A DNA stretch of 64,000 nt from Tubulanus polymorphus (lineage: Eukaryota > Nemertea > Palaeonemertea > Tubulaniformes > Tubulanidae), in NCBI RefSeq assembly GCF_964204645.1, contig NC_134028.1, forward strand, positions 25,580,153 to 25,644,152. Reading direction: 5' to 3'. The notes beneath the pieces are model-generated. The model did not search any database, was not told where the DNA came from, and saw nothing but the letters and a program-made list of their open reading frames with translations. A program made the position numbers and the translations under genes. This document shows, one piece after another, positions 1 to 14,909 of this stretch (its first letter is position 1; every line of letters starts with the position of its first letter).

Positions 1-489
1 GTTCATAATCATTTTTACATACATATATATAGCGGCATGTATCCCTATCTCTTAGTTCCATCCCTTTTATCTATATCTATATATATACGGATAATATAAA
101 CTGATTGAATACACGGTATGGGATCAATATACGTCTGATCATATACCGGTGGTATAAGATATTGTCACAACTCAATCAAAGCTACCTAGAGTTCCTGCTG
201 CTTAATTAATGTAACATAGACAAATAGAGCTGTGCATATTACTAGCATTAACCATTTACTCGTGTGTGTTGTATGGTTGAGCCGTGGATAATGCCGTATT
301 CCGATGAACAGAAATTCTTTACATAATTTTGAGCACGAAACCCCATTTTTGATAGACCTCAGTCGAGCAAATATTGATAATTTTGAGTTTATCAGGAAGT
401 TGAAATCAGCCAATGATATTTTTGATCTTGAAATAGCGCATCGCCATTCTTATTCGTTTGATTGATTGATTTTGATTTGATTTGTTGCC

Positions 490-600
490 TCTTAACAACT
501 CACCACACCTGCCGGGAGTAAAACGGGGGTTTGATTTTGAAATCGGAAATCGAAGCACTTGGACGGTCGGTCGTATTAACAATTTGGAAATCTCAGGAAG
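490..600 (-). repeat. Dispersed repeat, copy 1 (related copies near 47.05 and 53.38 kb)
   Basis: Read on the minus strand, this segment matches two plus-strand segments near 47056-47110 and 53380-53440. All three share a core reading CCGATTTCAAAAT followed by AAACCCCC and a C/G-rich stretch. The shared part is about 60-100 bp. No terminal repeats were found, so the class is unknown. Confidence 0.5.
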
Positions 601-3600
601 CGGGGAACCCAGTTTTATGATGTATGTGTGCGAAAATATCTGAATATCTTGGACTCGCTTCATTCTTAATCGATTAACCAGATACATTTCATTTGAATAT
701 ACATGATTATCATATCATTTCTCGCTTTCAAAGAGTCTTACATGTAAATGTACTGTCACGAATGAGGTTTGGGAAATCCTCAGATGTATTCATAAAATAC
801 GCAACCTGCATATACATATATTTCCTGTATATCTATCTATATATTATATGATATTATATTTTCTCTGTTAGCGTTGATAATTTGCCAATATTCCTGTTAT
901 TTATTCGAGTGGGCGTCTGTAACAACCGGGCACATATGAATTCAGTAATAATAACTGGAACAGACCGAAAACTTGAATATTGTGAATAAAACCACATCTG
1001 TTACGTACGTTACTACACGAGGCTATAATGGGAAAAATGCGCTACGGGTGAGGAACATGGTCCACCATCGGTCAATGAAATGCACCCACCCGGTCGGACT
1101 TCACGCTTCTAAACTGTGAATAAATGATATATGAAATTTGTGTCGATTCCGATGGTGACGCCAGCGAACATTCACAACACACACACACAATAAAATGTTA
1201 TCTAGTTTCGACCGATGTTTGTTTGCCAATTGATGAAAATATCGTCAGGAAACATGGCGGCAGTGTATCGTCATATTATCGTTCTCTGCCAAACTGTCAC
1301 GTTTCCGCAGACAACTCTTCCAGACGTAGTATTTGATCCTCCATTAACATCACTACGTGACTAATTACCTTAAAGCTAGCTGATCAAACACACGTCAACA
1401 TCCACCCCACCCTCTCTCGATTCATCGTCTCCCCTCTTCTCCATATTCCTGCTCTCATCTCCCCTCTCCCCTTCCCCTGATCCCTCTCCCCTCACCACAC
1501 ATCCCTGACCCTCTCTCATACCACTCTCTTGATTGCCATGAAGAAACAAACAGCGTGCGTTGTTATTACTACCCTGCAGATAAAAAGGTAGATTTTCAAT
1601 AATAAACATTTTCATGTTTTACCCGGCCACGGGGTTATCGCGGAGTCAGTCAGGTAAAATTCGACTATTTTCAGCATTGAATACTATAGATGTATTTTAG
1701 GAGGAGCTTAATTATTCCACTGAAAAGAACTGTACACGGATGAACCGCATATTCAGATCGATTCTCGTTCCAATAACGCAGAGGCATGCGCTCTTATTAA
1801 TTGAGTGCTACAAAGTAAACAATAATTTGACCAATATTATCGCAATATCGAACAATCGTAATTTTCAAACGTTTAATTTAAACAACTCGAATCAATCAAG
1901 TGTTTGAGATATGTCTATACGAATAGTATGGCTTCACTTAAACGAACAGCGAACAGAAAATTACTGCTAGGTGCAGATGATATTCAGCGCAGGCGCATCA
2001 AATGCATTTTCAACAGGTTTCTTCAACGTTCAAATGGCTTTCAAGTGACTAGAAACACGGCGAGGCAAGTTTCGTGACAGTTTTTTTTTGTGGTGGGTTG
2101 AAACATTCCAAGAACGACTTTGATAAAAACTTAATGTCATACGCATAGGGTACTGGGCAGCAGCTGGACTGAGATCTGTATTACCATATGTTGCTTTAGC
2201 TCATTAAAAAGCCAATATATTCTTGTAAAGAAATGTCGCCAATCCCTTCATCTGGGGAACTGTATCTGTAGATGAAACAATCATTCATCATCGATTTACC
2301 ATCGATCTATATCTGCGTATACCGAATTTAAATAGAAATAGGATTAGTCCTCAATTTCATATTGATTCACGATCATGTGCATATACTACGAAACAGATGT
2401 TAATCGCGCTGACCAATGGTCTCATTTACAACGCAGCCATCAAAACTGCGACCGAGGTCCTTACAGGTTCGATTTTCAGAAGGCGGCCATTTTTCCCAAA
2501 CATCTAGGCCTAAAGTTTTATTTCAGTTTGCTCGTAGAACGTGCCTTCTAGTGGAAAAAGAAAAACTTCCCTTTTTCGTAATAAAGATCTGACGGGTACA
2601 AAATGTCTCAGTATGTACAATATATGTTGTCGCGGAATGAACTTCAAATGACATTTACTTCCAATTTCATTTGCAGCGATGAATTCTCGGAACAGTGATG
2701 GCGTTTAAGCAAATAAGACAAAAGTGAAAAAATAACAAAATTTTAACAGATAGATAAACGGTATAATGGTATATATAGATACGCACTATATACCCGTTTT
2801 AATCATAGATTTTACATTAAAAGCTTTTGACATCTTCGTAACCTTTATTTATACACGTAAATCTATATACTGGTAATAGGGTATCGAGAGGTTATACCGA
2901 CCACCCTCGCCCCAAGTGCGTCGTGTTGCCGTCTTTGTAATGGATTCGGCTCAAAACGAAGGCCATGTTTTATAGATAACCCCGTGCGTAATTTCGAACA
3001 TCGACCACACAATGTTGATATAATCGACAGTGATCGTCTAACTCACTTATCGCCTGAATAATCTAACTTTCACGAGGGACAAGGTCGGAAAGGGTTAAAC
3101 AGCGGATAAATGTGACGTTTGAGAAACGCGGAAAGATTCACCGACCGCAATCTGCCAAGGAAAGGTTGACATCGCGTTATATCATTTCAGAACACTCCGA
3201 GTAAAACTATAAAAAAAATTCAAAAGGCATTACGAGTGTTTGTGAGAGGCATGTTAGTTATGCGACGCTGGTTTCATGCGCTACGAGAGGAAGGGAATTT
3301 GTAGAGTAGGTCGGGCGGGGAGGGAATCATGAGCAGGTTCCCTCAGAGGGTAAGATAGTGAAAAAGGGGAGTGAACGAGAAAGATAGGGAAAGGAGCGAG
3401 AAGGTCGTTAGTATAGTAGAGGAAGACAGATTGGGAGAAAGGACAGCAGTATTGGATCTGAAAGATGGGACGAAAGGAGATGGAAGGACGAAAGGAGACG
3501 GAAGGAAGGACGGAAGGAAGGAAGGTGGTGAGAGGAAGAGTTTCTAGAAACGAGGGATACGAGCAAGGCTACCATATTTCGAAGCAATTTCGATTATTAA

Positions 3601-6600
3601 TATATCCATATACGTTCGCAGGTTTAATGTTCAGCTGTGCGTTGAATATATAGACGAGGAGGAATACAAGCCGAGTGTTTGTCAAACTAATCCATACACA
3701 GATTATAATAACTGATGGAAGCCAACTGAAAGCTCTAGTACTGAATATGAGAGATATTCCATTCGCCTTTTATCAATCATTTTTATACGTATAACACGCG
3801 AACGTTCACTCGTTCATATAATGATAACAAAGAAAATTTATTTGCCGCGCGAAAAAAACGATAGAAATATGGGATGTTAATTTCTCGTTGAAGAGGCAAG
3901 CCGCTTATTCCTTATACGAGGTCCTTTGAAGTGATCTTACCATTAATCAATCGATATCCGGCGATAAAAGATACGCTCGTCGGATGCATCCACGCATATT
4001 GTTCGCTAATTTTCGTGCTTTTATTCACCGAGATAATAACGAATTAATGTGACATTTTCACGATAAGGCAAAAAAACTATTTCTATATGGCGCGGCGCTA
4101 TAAGCTGTGTCACTACCGCCCGCCCCCACTAATTACTCGAGGGGGGCTTGGATTAGCGGGATGCCCGATGCGACCTCTTCTCAATTCATGTGATAAGTAT
4201 ACAGACAGCCCAGTACATTTCGATCCCCCAAACGACCACCGACGAAATACTTAATACATGTCGCTTCGAGCGTTCGGGGAATGGTACGGAAGTTTCCAAT
4301 CCCCAATAGAAGTCGACATGTTTTTTTTTTACCGCGGCTATGTGAACGTCTGACTTGGCACGCGAGTGGGAGAAATTAACGCAAAGGTCATTTGATTTGG
4401 CTGCAGGCGATACGTGTGACCAAAATCTATTCAGCAGAGATTCTTCAACAGAGAAAAATATACCCCAATGACGAATCATAAGTTTATTATGCCTTGAAAA
4501 ATATTTCTTAATATTGCTGACAGATATGATATAAGATTATATAATAAGCTTATAAAGATCATTAGAATTATTTCGAATTTGAATATATCGATCATTGAAT
4601 TGAATTGACCGGCAACCAGTCTAGCCCCGATGACGTAGTGCACATCCTCTCAAAATATTATTAAAATTTATCAGAAATAAAATAAATAAGAGTCATGAAA
4701 TATATTTTATTACAAAATAAACGTAATAATTCGTAATTTGTTATTTTGAAACGCCAATACTGATGACGTAATAATTCGTAATTTGTTACATGGCGCACAT
4801 CGACTCACACAGAACCCCCTTAAATAACGAACGGTTTTTACGGCGTCAAGAAATCGCTTATATTCTAAGCTCTCTTGTATTCTGACTTAGTTCACCAGGA
4901 CGCGACCACTACGAAATGAACTTTGTCAAATTATCAAAGCAAACCACCTGCAGTTTTGTTGTATTACTCTTGTAGGGATTGCAGATGTGTCGTGGGCATC
5001 TATACAAATTAGTTCTGTCACCGATTGTGGCAACTATCTGGTTATGACATCACCCAGAAATAGCCTTATTGCGCCTACGATATCATATCATTCTACTTCT
5101 GCGCTTGGCTCTTTGTGAAATAAGGAATATCACTAAAGGTGTTGTACCTGCAAGTCTCATCGGCATTTATACTATAATTTGAAAGTAAATTTCGTTAAAA
5201 CCTGTAGAAATTTTTTCTGCACGAATATTTTGCGAAGTTTGCACGTTTTGTTGAGAAGGCTACTACAAACAGTAATTCGCTGATAAATAGGGCGAACAAC
5301 CAAAATGAAAACTGTTTTCTCGGAAAAGATCGTTCGAGACACACCTTTATAGCGACATGCAGTGGTATTATTTATATTGTGAGAAGAGGAGTCTAGCCGT
5401 ATGAAATAAAGGCTGTTTTAGACCTGGAGCGTGGCATGAGAGTAATGTGACAAGGGGCGCGGGCGCGTCTCTGAGTTTATGTATACCACGAGCGTGTTTG
5501 ATTACGTCAAGCGAAGACCCAGAAAAACGCGAAGAAACGTTTTCTTTTTCGGCGCTGAATTCATCGAAAAGATTTCGAATCGTCTCGTTTGTTGAATGCA
5601 ACGAGCTGAGGTCTAAACAGCCGTAGGTTGAACCAATACTGTTTATCCAGAGTGCTCGGATACTTTGTCAAGTACAGTTAACCAGAAAATGCGATCATTT
5701 TGATTCGAATTGCCGTCGGTAATCTGACATTAGATCCAGTACGAAGTCAATAAGCGCTGTAGGAGAACGAATTTGTGCAATGATCGATGTTTCTTTAAGA
5801 GATGAACCCGATTCGGGTATGATCTGATACTAAAAACGCATCGATAAATTCTAAATTTGGAATGTTTTGCCACCAGCCAAAGACACAAATCGCAGTTAAT
5901 GTTTTCATTCAAAGCATCTGATTTTCTACTGCGGTATATACAAACAGTCAATATCATACAGAAAAATCCCACGGGCCAAAATAACATCAATCTATTGGTC
6001 GCTTATATCATTCATACGGCAAATAATGATGTTATACATATATAAAGTTTCGCATACAAATCATTATTTGCTCAGTTCAAAAAGTCCAATATACACTGTT
6101 ATGTGGAGATGCTTGCTTAACTGCCGTAAGCTCATGACACTTCAATGCTTCGACGATCACACGTATTGGTTACATGCCTTAAACTGGCAGTAAAATGTGA
6201 CCAGCCGTTTTAGCTTTGCGTAGGCGATATTTCTTAATTTTTTAGACGAAACATTTTCATCTATGAATTTATTAGGGGAATCTTTAAACCAAACAATGAG
6301 TTTCCTCAACTACGTACATGATAGAAATCTCAAACCTAGATCTTTCTCTACATCTGTCCAACAACGCACGTGTTTGAAGAAAATCATAGACCGTTAAATT
6401 TCAGATTTATATGAACATTAGTGAACGTTTTCCTAGGATAAATTTCCAACGATAACAATAAAAGTATCCAGATTTGAACACCACAAATCATGGAAAACTG
6501 CCGCAACAAATGCTTTTGATGGTCGCGGATTTTCAGGCTTCGCGCCAAAAAAGAAGACATTAGCGAAAGCCGTCTCAGTAAACCGAAATATGTCAAATTC

Positions 6601-9600
6601 ATAATAACAACATTGAATGTTTTGACTGAAAATTTCTTTTTCAAGATCAATCGGAAGAAATTTGGAGTGACTTGGTAAAAGAAGATTTCCATAATTGGCA
6701 GTTACGTATTTCCATTTTCGAATGGTTATACGCTGCGCTGTGGTGCTAATGGATATATATAGCCCTATACTAAGATGATTTTGATATAAGAGATTCTTAG
6801 ATCGATTCAGTATGCGTGTATGTCCTCTTATTGAGTCTCTACAAATAAACAAGCCAACGAAAATCAATCCTCTCATCATTACAGATCGATATTTGACCAA
6901 AAGATCTAAGATATTGAATTCTGGCATTTTCATTGTATTTCGATGACATATCGCTGTAACATCTGTTTCAGCAATGCGCAGATGTCTGACTGTAAAATCT
7001 AATATCATTGATAATATCATATAGACGTATACATATGCATACATAAGATCTATACAGACATATTTTCAGTCAGTGAAAGCAATGAAAACAATCTGTAACG
7101 CGAAGGCCAATAAAGAACTGATTTGCTTGTCGGTGTTTCCTGTATAAGTCTTCTGAGATTTTCAATGTTGTAAACCCGTTGAACAGGCACACGATTGAGG
7201 AGATGTAATTGAAAGTGCCTGCGCGTGAAGGAAATTAGTTGTAAGCCTGACACGGGATCTGCATCAACTGCTTTTATAAGGCGTTAGATACTGATTACAT
7301 CCTCGGTTCAAAACACCTTCATATTACACGGCTTCGTTCGTAATAACACGTTGCAATGCGATAGGTCACCAGACTTATCCGTAGTTTCGTAGTTTCGAGA
7401 TTTTGGCAAACAGATCTCGAGTGTAACGAGCCACTTCCTGACAGTAGACAGTCACTGGGCGACAACGAAAACAATGCGTAGATATTGAGAGGAAATGAAC
7501 CGATTTTTGACGACGTTTCTTCGCAGTATCGTGTGAATTAGAGAGCTCACTTCGTCTCAGTCGTGTTTGGCCAGTTAGGTTATCGGTGTCCTAATCAGAA
7601 CCGCACGATGGATGATGTATTCACAATTAGCAGACGATGCATGTCCTTAAGATATCTGATTAGTATTCATTTAAGTTGAAGTAAAACTCCATAAAAGACG
7701 ATCTCTCTTCAAATCGTTCACATCAAACTAAATTTCTACGAGCCATTGATTTTACCAGAAGAAATCATAACCCGTATTCAGGGCTAAGGGGTTCAGCTTA
7801 TGTTTCTTAGTAATAAACACGAGTTAAAATGTATATATTCATGAAATCTTGCCGTTGCAGATCATGAATTATGATATTCTCGAATCAAATGATATCATTC
7901 CCGAATATATATGAAACTATATATATCACTAAGAGACTCCAAAGCAGAATCACATCTAGGCACCATCTTTACATGCATGTATATTTATGTTTTTTTTTCC
8001 GGGCAATCAAAGACCAACAAACAGCTTTTCCCCCTGTCATCTTCGGTAGATGGGAACGTATCGTAGCAATAGGAAATTGTTTGAAGGGAGATTTGAGGTG
8101 TTGGCAGATTGATTGCCCGTCCACTATCCGCGAGATCATCAATTATCGAAATAATATCACTGACGGATGTTAGGCCGATATTTATTACATCCGCGAGTAA
8201 CTTACTGCACAGGAAAGAAACGGCTACCAACAACTGATCTAATAATTTGGTGAAAAAAAACACAAGCGCTGGTTGACCGCAGGTAGAATACTGAGAATGA
8301 CTGCTGCGAAAGGAGTGTACTATGAATAAACACGAATTCGAAAACTCATTATCAGATACGATTGTCTGTTTGAACGACGTGAAATGAGCAGCTAAACCTA
8401 TATTCTATAATCGATATATTTATGTTGATAGTTGGTTGAAAAAAGCAGTTCATTTTAAGATATTCATAAATCAGATATTAATGAGGTTGATAGAACTGGA
8501 TTCAGGACATTACGTCCTCTTTATGAAGACACATTTAGTCTATTTCAAAGCTAAACGCGAACATGAATATCCAAATTACGTGGTTCCGTGCAACAAGTTG
8601 AGAGACAGAATAGATGCAATTTTTCACGATTCGAAAACCGTAGGGAATAACAATTTGACATTCTAGTTTTCACACCTGTCAGTCTGTGTAGGCGCACCAG
8701 CTTGCGATTGAAATATTCTGAATAAAATAATCATTTTACCGATGATAACAACAGAATAATTACTCGAAGAATAGTTGGTGCGATTGATTCGGAAAATTGA
8801 TTGATGATCGTTAGGTTTTTGTGCTAGAAACTCCTTTGCAAGCCGTACGTATAGAATTCTACCCGTGCCAGTCCTCATGAAACCCCGAACAGATGTTTAT
8901 TAAAACGTAACTGATATTCTAACGTCAACCATTCATTTACAGAGATAGACTATCTTCAAGGGAAAAAGACAGACTGGGCTCGTATAAAGATAAAACAAGG
9001 GAGTGCTCGTGGGTGCAGCAGATATTTCCAATCCGATAAAGAGCAGCTATACCGATTTATAGCAGTCTTGTGAATAGATGTGGGTTCTATTGTTTTGCTG
9101 TTCTGTGAAATCTGAAAATTCACAGCTGAAATTACAGTACCGGGCATAATCGGCTTTAAGAGCTCCTCTTCTTCACTCCCTCTCACCGGTTCTCGTGTCT
9201 CACACCTCGTTCATTCTGACTGTTCCCAAAACGAAAAACAGATATATAACATTCTTAAACTGAACATACTTAACCGAACCGTTCCCTCGGTAAAATACTA
9301 GGAACATAGAATCGGCTCTGAGCCGTTTTCAAATAGCAAATAAATCATCTTCTGAACGAAATGCCACGTAAAACTAATCAGATACACTGGTGACTTCAAG
9401 AAAATGTCATCTGAAAGATATAGCTGCAGCTAAGTCTGGATACGTATATCACTTCAAATGTCAACAGATTATCCATAAGCAGAAGGTTGTTTTTGTCGAG
9501 TTGAGCGGAAATAGAATTATAAAATGATGATTGTTCTTTTATATGTTTTTCCTAAAGGACTATTTTAGAATAGACTTACGTCGTCAACATTCAAACGCGA

Positions 9601-12600
9601 CGAGTATAAATATAGGACGATAGCTGATTTGACGTATGAAAGGCGAAAACAGTTCTGTGAAAGTTATTTATAAAGACATTTATGGACGAAAATGGATTCG
9701 ACGTCGCCGTTTTGTCAGGTTTCTTCTTTATGATCGTGTCTAAGCGAGGACTTTTCTCACGTCACCCCTTCTTGCTCTTCTCCTGCTGCAAATCCGTCTC
9801 GAATAAGATGAGTCGATAAAAAGTTCAAATTAAATCAATCTTTAATTCAATATTGATCATTGAGTATCTTTCGTCTAAATTGGATATGCCGTACTCTGAA
9901 GAGATGCAGCGAATGTCAATTTTCTCGGATCTATAAGTCGACACAGGGATGCGATATTAGGAGCCGAATCCCCAAAATATTCCTGGCTATAATATGTGGT
10001 TTATGTTTCACTCGTTGACGACGATTGCCACATTTTGACCTGAAATAAAAAAGCAATATGGCCGTTCGCATGCTTCCGGCTATTCATATGAGTCTCGTTT
10101 CGTACAAATTAATCAAAAGACACCTGCACGCTCATTTATATCGCTGGATTTCCGTTTTCATTCAATATCTGGGTAACTTGAGGCTTAAAATGGAATTTAT
10201 ACCGACCACCTGAAATCTGTTGCATATATTGGATTTCAGATTGAAATTTGTATTCAATCAGACGTGAGAATTATAACACGCGTATTGTGTACATTCACAA
10301 TAATGTTTCGCAGTAAAATCTGCTAGAAATGTAGGCAAATATTATGTTGGATTTCTCGGCATATTTAGGGGTCCATAACAAATAGCATGATCCATATAAG
10401 ATACTGAAACATTTCCTATTAGCTGGTACGCAACTGCGACCTTGAACTGTAACATGTCCAAATCTATACCAAAATGATCATAAAATGCTACCCGAAGTCG
10501 AGCTAACGTCATCATAACCATCAGAATATGAACAAGTTATCAATTTTGGACTTAGATCTACCACAATCTTTGAACGAAATGAATCTAGAAAACGAGATAT
10601 AAATCGGTGTCGGTTTCTTCCTGGCGTCTGTTGGTGATCTTTATGGCTTTATTGAGTCATGCGAAGCTATACAGATCTTCGAGAGATTCTGCAATGACCT
10701 TCGTCAACAGACATCAATTACAAAATATACCGAGCAAAAGTCGCTAAAATCGACATCCATGACGATAAATCTAACCGACAAACACTGTAATAACTAAATC
10801 AGTCTCAGACAGTCAACATTAAGCGATGCTCCTTTTAAAGAAGTTCATCACGGTCTTTATGGCTCGCTTATTGCCGACTTGAGAGCGCCGAGCATCGGAT
10901 AAACACTGACATCAATTTTTAACAGGCACTAAATGAGTACAATCATACTCGTCATCTTGTCCCGAGAGAGGCCGTAAAAATAAAGCTTCTTTCTATAAAT
11001 CACATGTTCCGAATGGAGTTGGGGTGACGCATCATCGACCTTACACCTTAAGGCTTCATACACACCACAGTCAACGACATGTCAGATTGACGCCCGAGAT
11101 TAGAATCTAGAAACAAGCGAACAATTAGTCAATCCCGACCTGTGGAAGAACCTGTTATGTTTTACATTCAACACCTCAGCAAAAATTGTACATGTATATA
11201 TTCGCGTAGGCGGCATGTACAGTTTGAAAAGCAGAGAATTGTTCCAATCTGACAAACAGTGATGAACAGGCTGACAACTAATGAAGTTGACACGAAACAA
11301 ACACACGAAACACGACAACTAGAAAATAATCTAATATATCTATGACAACAGTATATGCGCCCAGTGTGGTTTTTAGTTGACGGGTAATGATACAAAATTC
11401 CATCTATTATACACGAGTCTTTTCCACATGGATGACTCCGCGCAGGGCCTCGGGACTCTGACTGATGCGGAAAACACCTTCGATATGCGCATAAAAGAAT
11501 GACAACTAACTGAACCGAAATTCTTACTGAACCCATGACATTTTCTGACAAGCAGTATCGCACCGTCATCGGGTAGGATTTCTGATTAGTTTCAACACAT
11601 AAAAGATTCAGTGTCGTTGCACACTGCCCACGTGTCTCTCAGTAGAGATGAGCTTACAAGTTCCCATTCTTTGAAATTGCGACCTCTTTCACTTATCAAT
11701 AGAAGCCTTTTGATGAATAGTTGATTAGAAAGGCCGATGTTGCCTGCAGTATGATCATTTCCAGGCTGCGAGGTAGAGGACCGTTACGTCGTTATGATTG
11801 CAGTACAGAATGCGCCTGTGGACCGTTTTAAAAACTATCACGACTGAGCCATTAGAAAGAGAGATCGAGTCAAATTGAGTTTATCAAATTTGGATGCTTC
11901 AATTTTCACCTTTGGTGCAACCGGTGCCGAAAATAGTTACCATATGACGCACCACTTTCGCAGTTTACATACATTACAATGTACTTCCGACATTACCAAT
12001 TTTGGTATTTAAGCTGTAGGTTGATTAGGCAGTGAGTTGGTGGTGTGTGCGATGAGAAAATTTGGCAGTATTTGATCGGGCTTCGGCCAATGTTTATCCA
12101 AGAGATAATGAGTAAATGACATTGGCTTTCTTTGAACCGAAATGTCAGCATTAGTTGATATGATTACCAGTCGGGGAACGGAAATTGCTTCTGTGGTCGG
12201 GTGCGTTTTGCCGGAGCCACATCGATGTCGCCGCGCAATAGCGTTACGCACGCGTCAAATGTGACACAGCATCCATGGCCGCCACTTTCGCTGAAATATG
12301 TATATACGTGTATTACAAAACCAATTAGTTTTAGTTGAGGCAACATCATTCTATCCTATATCTGGGTATAGCTACTAATTACTAATACCTTGAAGGTTGG
12401 TGAAATGATATAACAACCGCCTGACTTTTTATCGAGAATTATTCGCTATATAATTGGACATTTTAAAGTTAACTCTAGGTCTATTTCATTCATGATATTT
12501 GTGTAAAAAATGAAGAGATGGTTCGGTTTATCGTAACATGTCTGAATTGTTATTTTTTGTTTCGCTGGATATAACAGAAATGTCGTTGTGTGGGTTTCGA

Positions 12601-13526
12601 TGAAATACTTGCAGCCGAACCACCGAACACTCCGCCGTGAAACAGCTGCCAGTATATAACATTCATGAATGAACTTAATGCTGACATGCGCAAATCTAAT
12701 ACACATTCTTATCATCATTCAATATTCCGTTGCAACATCTGCGTGGGGTAAAAGGATAACATACAAAGTCAGTTGAGCCTTATGAATATGATTTTTAAGA
12801 TAGATATACATACATATTTAGAAGTAGATAAAATGAGCGATGGTGGTGTTTAACATGCGGAAAAAAGAACGCGAGATAATGTTGATATTGCATTGGGTAA
12901 CAGATATGATTTTCACGAACATTAAAAGAGAATTCCATGATTTGAATTTAAACTTGTCGACAAAATAGGTTTGTATAGTAGGTCTACACCTTATCTTTTG
13001 CTGCGTTTATATTTCAATTTATGGGCAACCCCTAATACCTAAGAAGAGGTTCTTAGTTAGTATGTTATTTCAGAATCGTCAGACTAGTGTCTATTATGCG
13101 GCACACTGGTGTCCTTGGCGATTTATCACGGTCGGGAAGCCGTCTGTCTGTTACAGACGACTAAATAGCCAGTAGCAACCAGAGAATTTAAAATTCCTCG
13201 GATGTATCTACATATCGTAAATCCCGTCACTTCCTCTACTGTTCGATGAAAAATCTATTCTAGCGCTAAATATGACAACCTGTGCCAAGCAACGCCGGCA
13301 AGAATTGCAGTGACCTGTAGTGACGTTGCGTGGTAGCTGGAAGCGCCGAGATTCAAAAGTCGATTAGCTAGGAGTGGCATATTTCATTAATTATCAAAAG
13401 TACAGTTTGCGTGTTCGCGTGTATCAGACACACTTGCGCGAGAGATGCGATCGGTCGCGACTGGTCGCAAATGGATTCAACTGCAATGCGATCGTCTGAG
13501 TTTGGCCCGGGACTACGGTTAAAATC

Positions 13527-13634
13527 ATGGGCCCAGTTTTATAGACTAGTATTAACTATAACCTGGAGGCTAACTTAATTCAATTGAGTTAACCCCCGGG
13601 TTAAAGATAATACCAGTCTTTTAAACCGGGCACA
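13527..13634. repeat. Short fold-back (inverted-repeat) element
   Basis: About 108 bp begins with GGGCCCAGTTTTATAGACT and ends with a near inverse of it (CAGTCTTTTAAACCGGGC). Between the arms lies TTAACTC/GAGTTAA-type internal symmetry. It resembles the other short palindromic elements in this window (25.3, 38.5, 38.9 and 39.0 kb) and is best read as a small non-autonomous inverted-repeat element. Confidence 0.5.
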
Positions 13635-14085
13635 GTATTTTAAAAATATTTTAGCATTCATGTTGTCGTTGTTTAAATCATATTTAACTTATTCCAGAAT
13701 TGGGGCTCTAGAACTTGCATTGCGAGTTCTTGTGAATTGGTTACTTTTCATTGAAAATGTGGATATTCAATGCACAAATCGATTGGGGGTAATTGTCGAA
13801 ATAAGGCGGAATACCTGACTACACCGTAAGGTGCTGCCGCTATGCTCATCGTTGGCGGATTTTTCATACACTATTGCGAACTAACTCTGGCAATCAACGT
13901 TGCTTCCGCACTTTCACCATCCTCGCTTGCCAATGGTCCGGTATCGCTCCCGAACTCGCTTCCACCAGGGGAACGGCTTTAGCAGAGTGGGTTCGAATCC
14001 CTTGACGGGTGAAGATGCAATTTCACATCATTTTGAAACAGATTTAACTGCACCAGTGCAGCATGTCCCGTGAGAGGACCTGGGG

Positions 14086-14117
14086 CCTGTGACGGGACAT
14101 CATTGTCCCGTCACAGG
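14086..14117. repeat. Perfect 13-bp inverted repeat with 6-nt loop
   Basis: CCTGTGACGGGAC at 14086-14098 is followed, after ATCATT, by its exact inverse complement at 14105-14117. It lies downstream of the LIG1 3' end. A further degenerate GTCCCG at about 14065 suggests a larger decayed inverted-repeat element. No T-run follows and this is a eukaryotic context, so I do not call it a terminator. Confidence 0.6.
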
Positions 14118-14352
14118 TCCCGATGGAAAATGAAAACTTTGCATTTTATAGACGTAATGTCGAAAGTAACTGAACTCGATTGTTATACACTGAAAATAAT
14201 GTTGTTATAGACTGAAAATAATGTTAAGAACATGTTAACAATCTAAAGTATCTCTCCGATCCAGATATACGACGTCACATCCTCGGAGATTGTCTCGAAC
14301 TTCAAACAATATATACAAATAAAGCACTGGAAAATAGTGAATTTATCGATAT

Positions 14353-14358
14353 TTTATT
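14353..14358 (-). promoter_or_regulatory. Candidate polyadenylation signal of LIG1
   Basis: AATAAA is read on the minus strand about 550 bases after the LIG1 stop codon. A second minus-strand AATAAA lies at 14597-14602, closer to the stop, and is an equally possible alternative. Confidence 0.4.
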
Positions 14359-14909
14359 ATTAGAAATTACAAAATGCATTACCGGTTCATTCTGATCGAT
14401 TCATATCAACATACAAACTTAATCAGATTCTCTAATGCAATTCAGACATTATCTATACAGTACATACAATAACAAAATGTAGGACACAAGTTTCACAATC
14501 CGGATTAAATCTACTTTCACTGCTGTTTATACAGAATACATCACAAAATGATTAATCCCGCTTAATGCAGCTGCTAGTTTTAGGTGGATCCTTAATTTTA
14601 TTCCTATTCCAATTATCGTAAGCGTGACCAATTATCGTGACTTTCAATATAATAATAAACAATTTCTAAATGATTTTCATCAATATCAAACGGTATTTTT
14701 GTGCGGATAAAAAAATAAATAACTAAGAATAACAAATATCCATGTGAACAAAACTGATGCAACAAAGCGGGTATTCACTTGTAGACGTGCGGAGTAAGGA
14801 ATCATCCTTTCTGATCTGAAACAGATGGAAATGTCTGTCCGTCTTTTTTTGACGCGAACAAAAGGAATCAATTCACTTTTAAGTCACAATGTGAGTCCTC
14901 GAGGTTCAT

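Larger units (their letters stand above)
1..14342. other. Long stretch without a supported gene
   Basis: No reading frame in this 14-kb stretch has convincing codon structure, splice partners or recognisable family motifs on either strand. The longest frames (minus 6433-7044 and minus 11168-11569) look like chance frames. The stretch holds a pyrimidine-rich tract near 1390-1520, a purine-rich tract near 3280-3540, and one copy of a dispersed repeat near 490-600 that recurs near 47.05 and 53.38 kb. It could be intergenic DNA or introns of a gene whose exons lie outside the window. Confidence 0.6.

Noticed and set aside
6433-7044. 203-codon minus-strand frame
   Set aside because: The longest frame in the left 14 kb, but no recognisable domain, no splice partners and AT-driven composition. 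Treated as chance.
11168-11569. 133-codon minus-strand Cys-rich frame with a hydrophobic stretch
   Set aside because: Could be mistaken for a small secreted protein, but the hydrophobic part is not at a convincing start, a second frame overlaps it and there is no promoter or polyadenylation support.
13960-14020. tRNA-like GGTTCGAATCC box
   Set aside because: The T-loop string is perfect but the T-stem pairs at only three clear positions, and no matching acceptor, D-arm or anticodon arm could be built. It is probably a fragment of a tRNA-derived short interspersed element.
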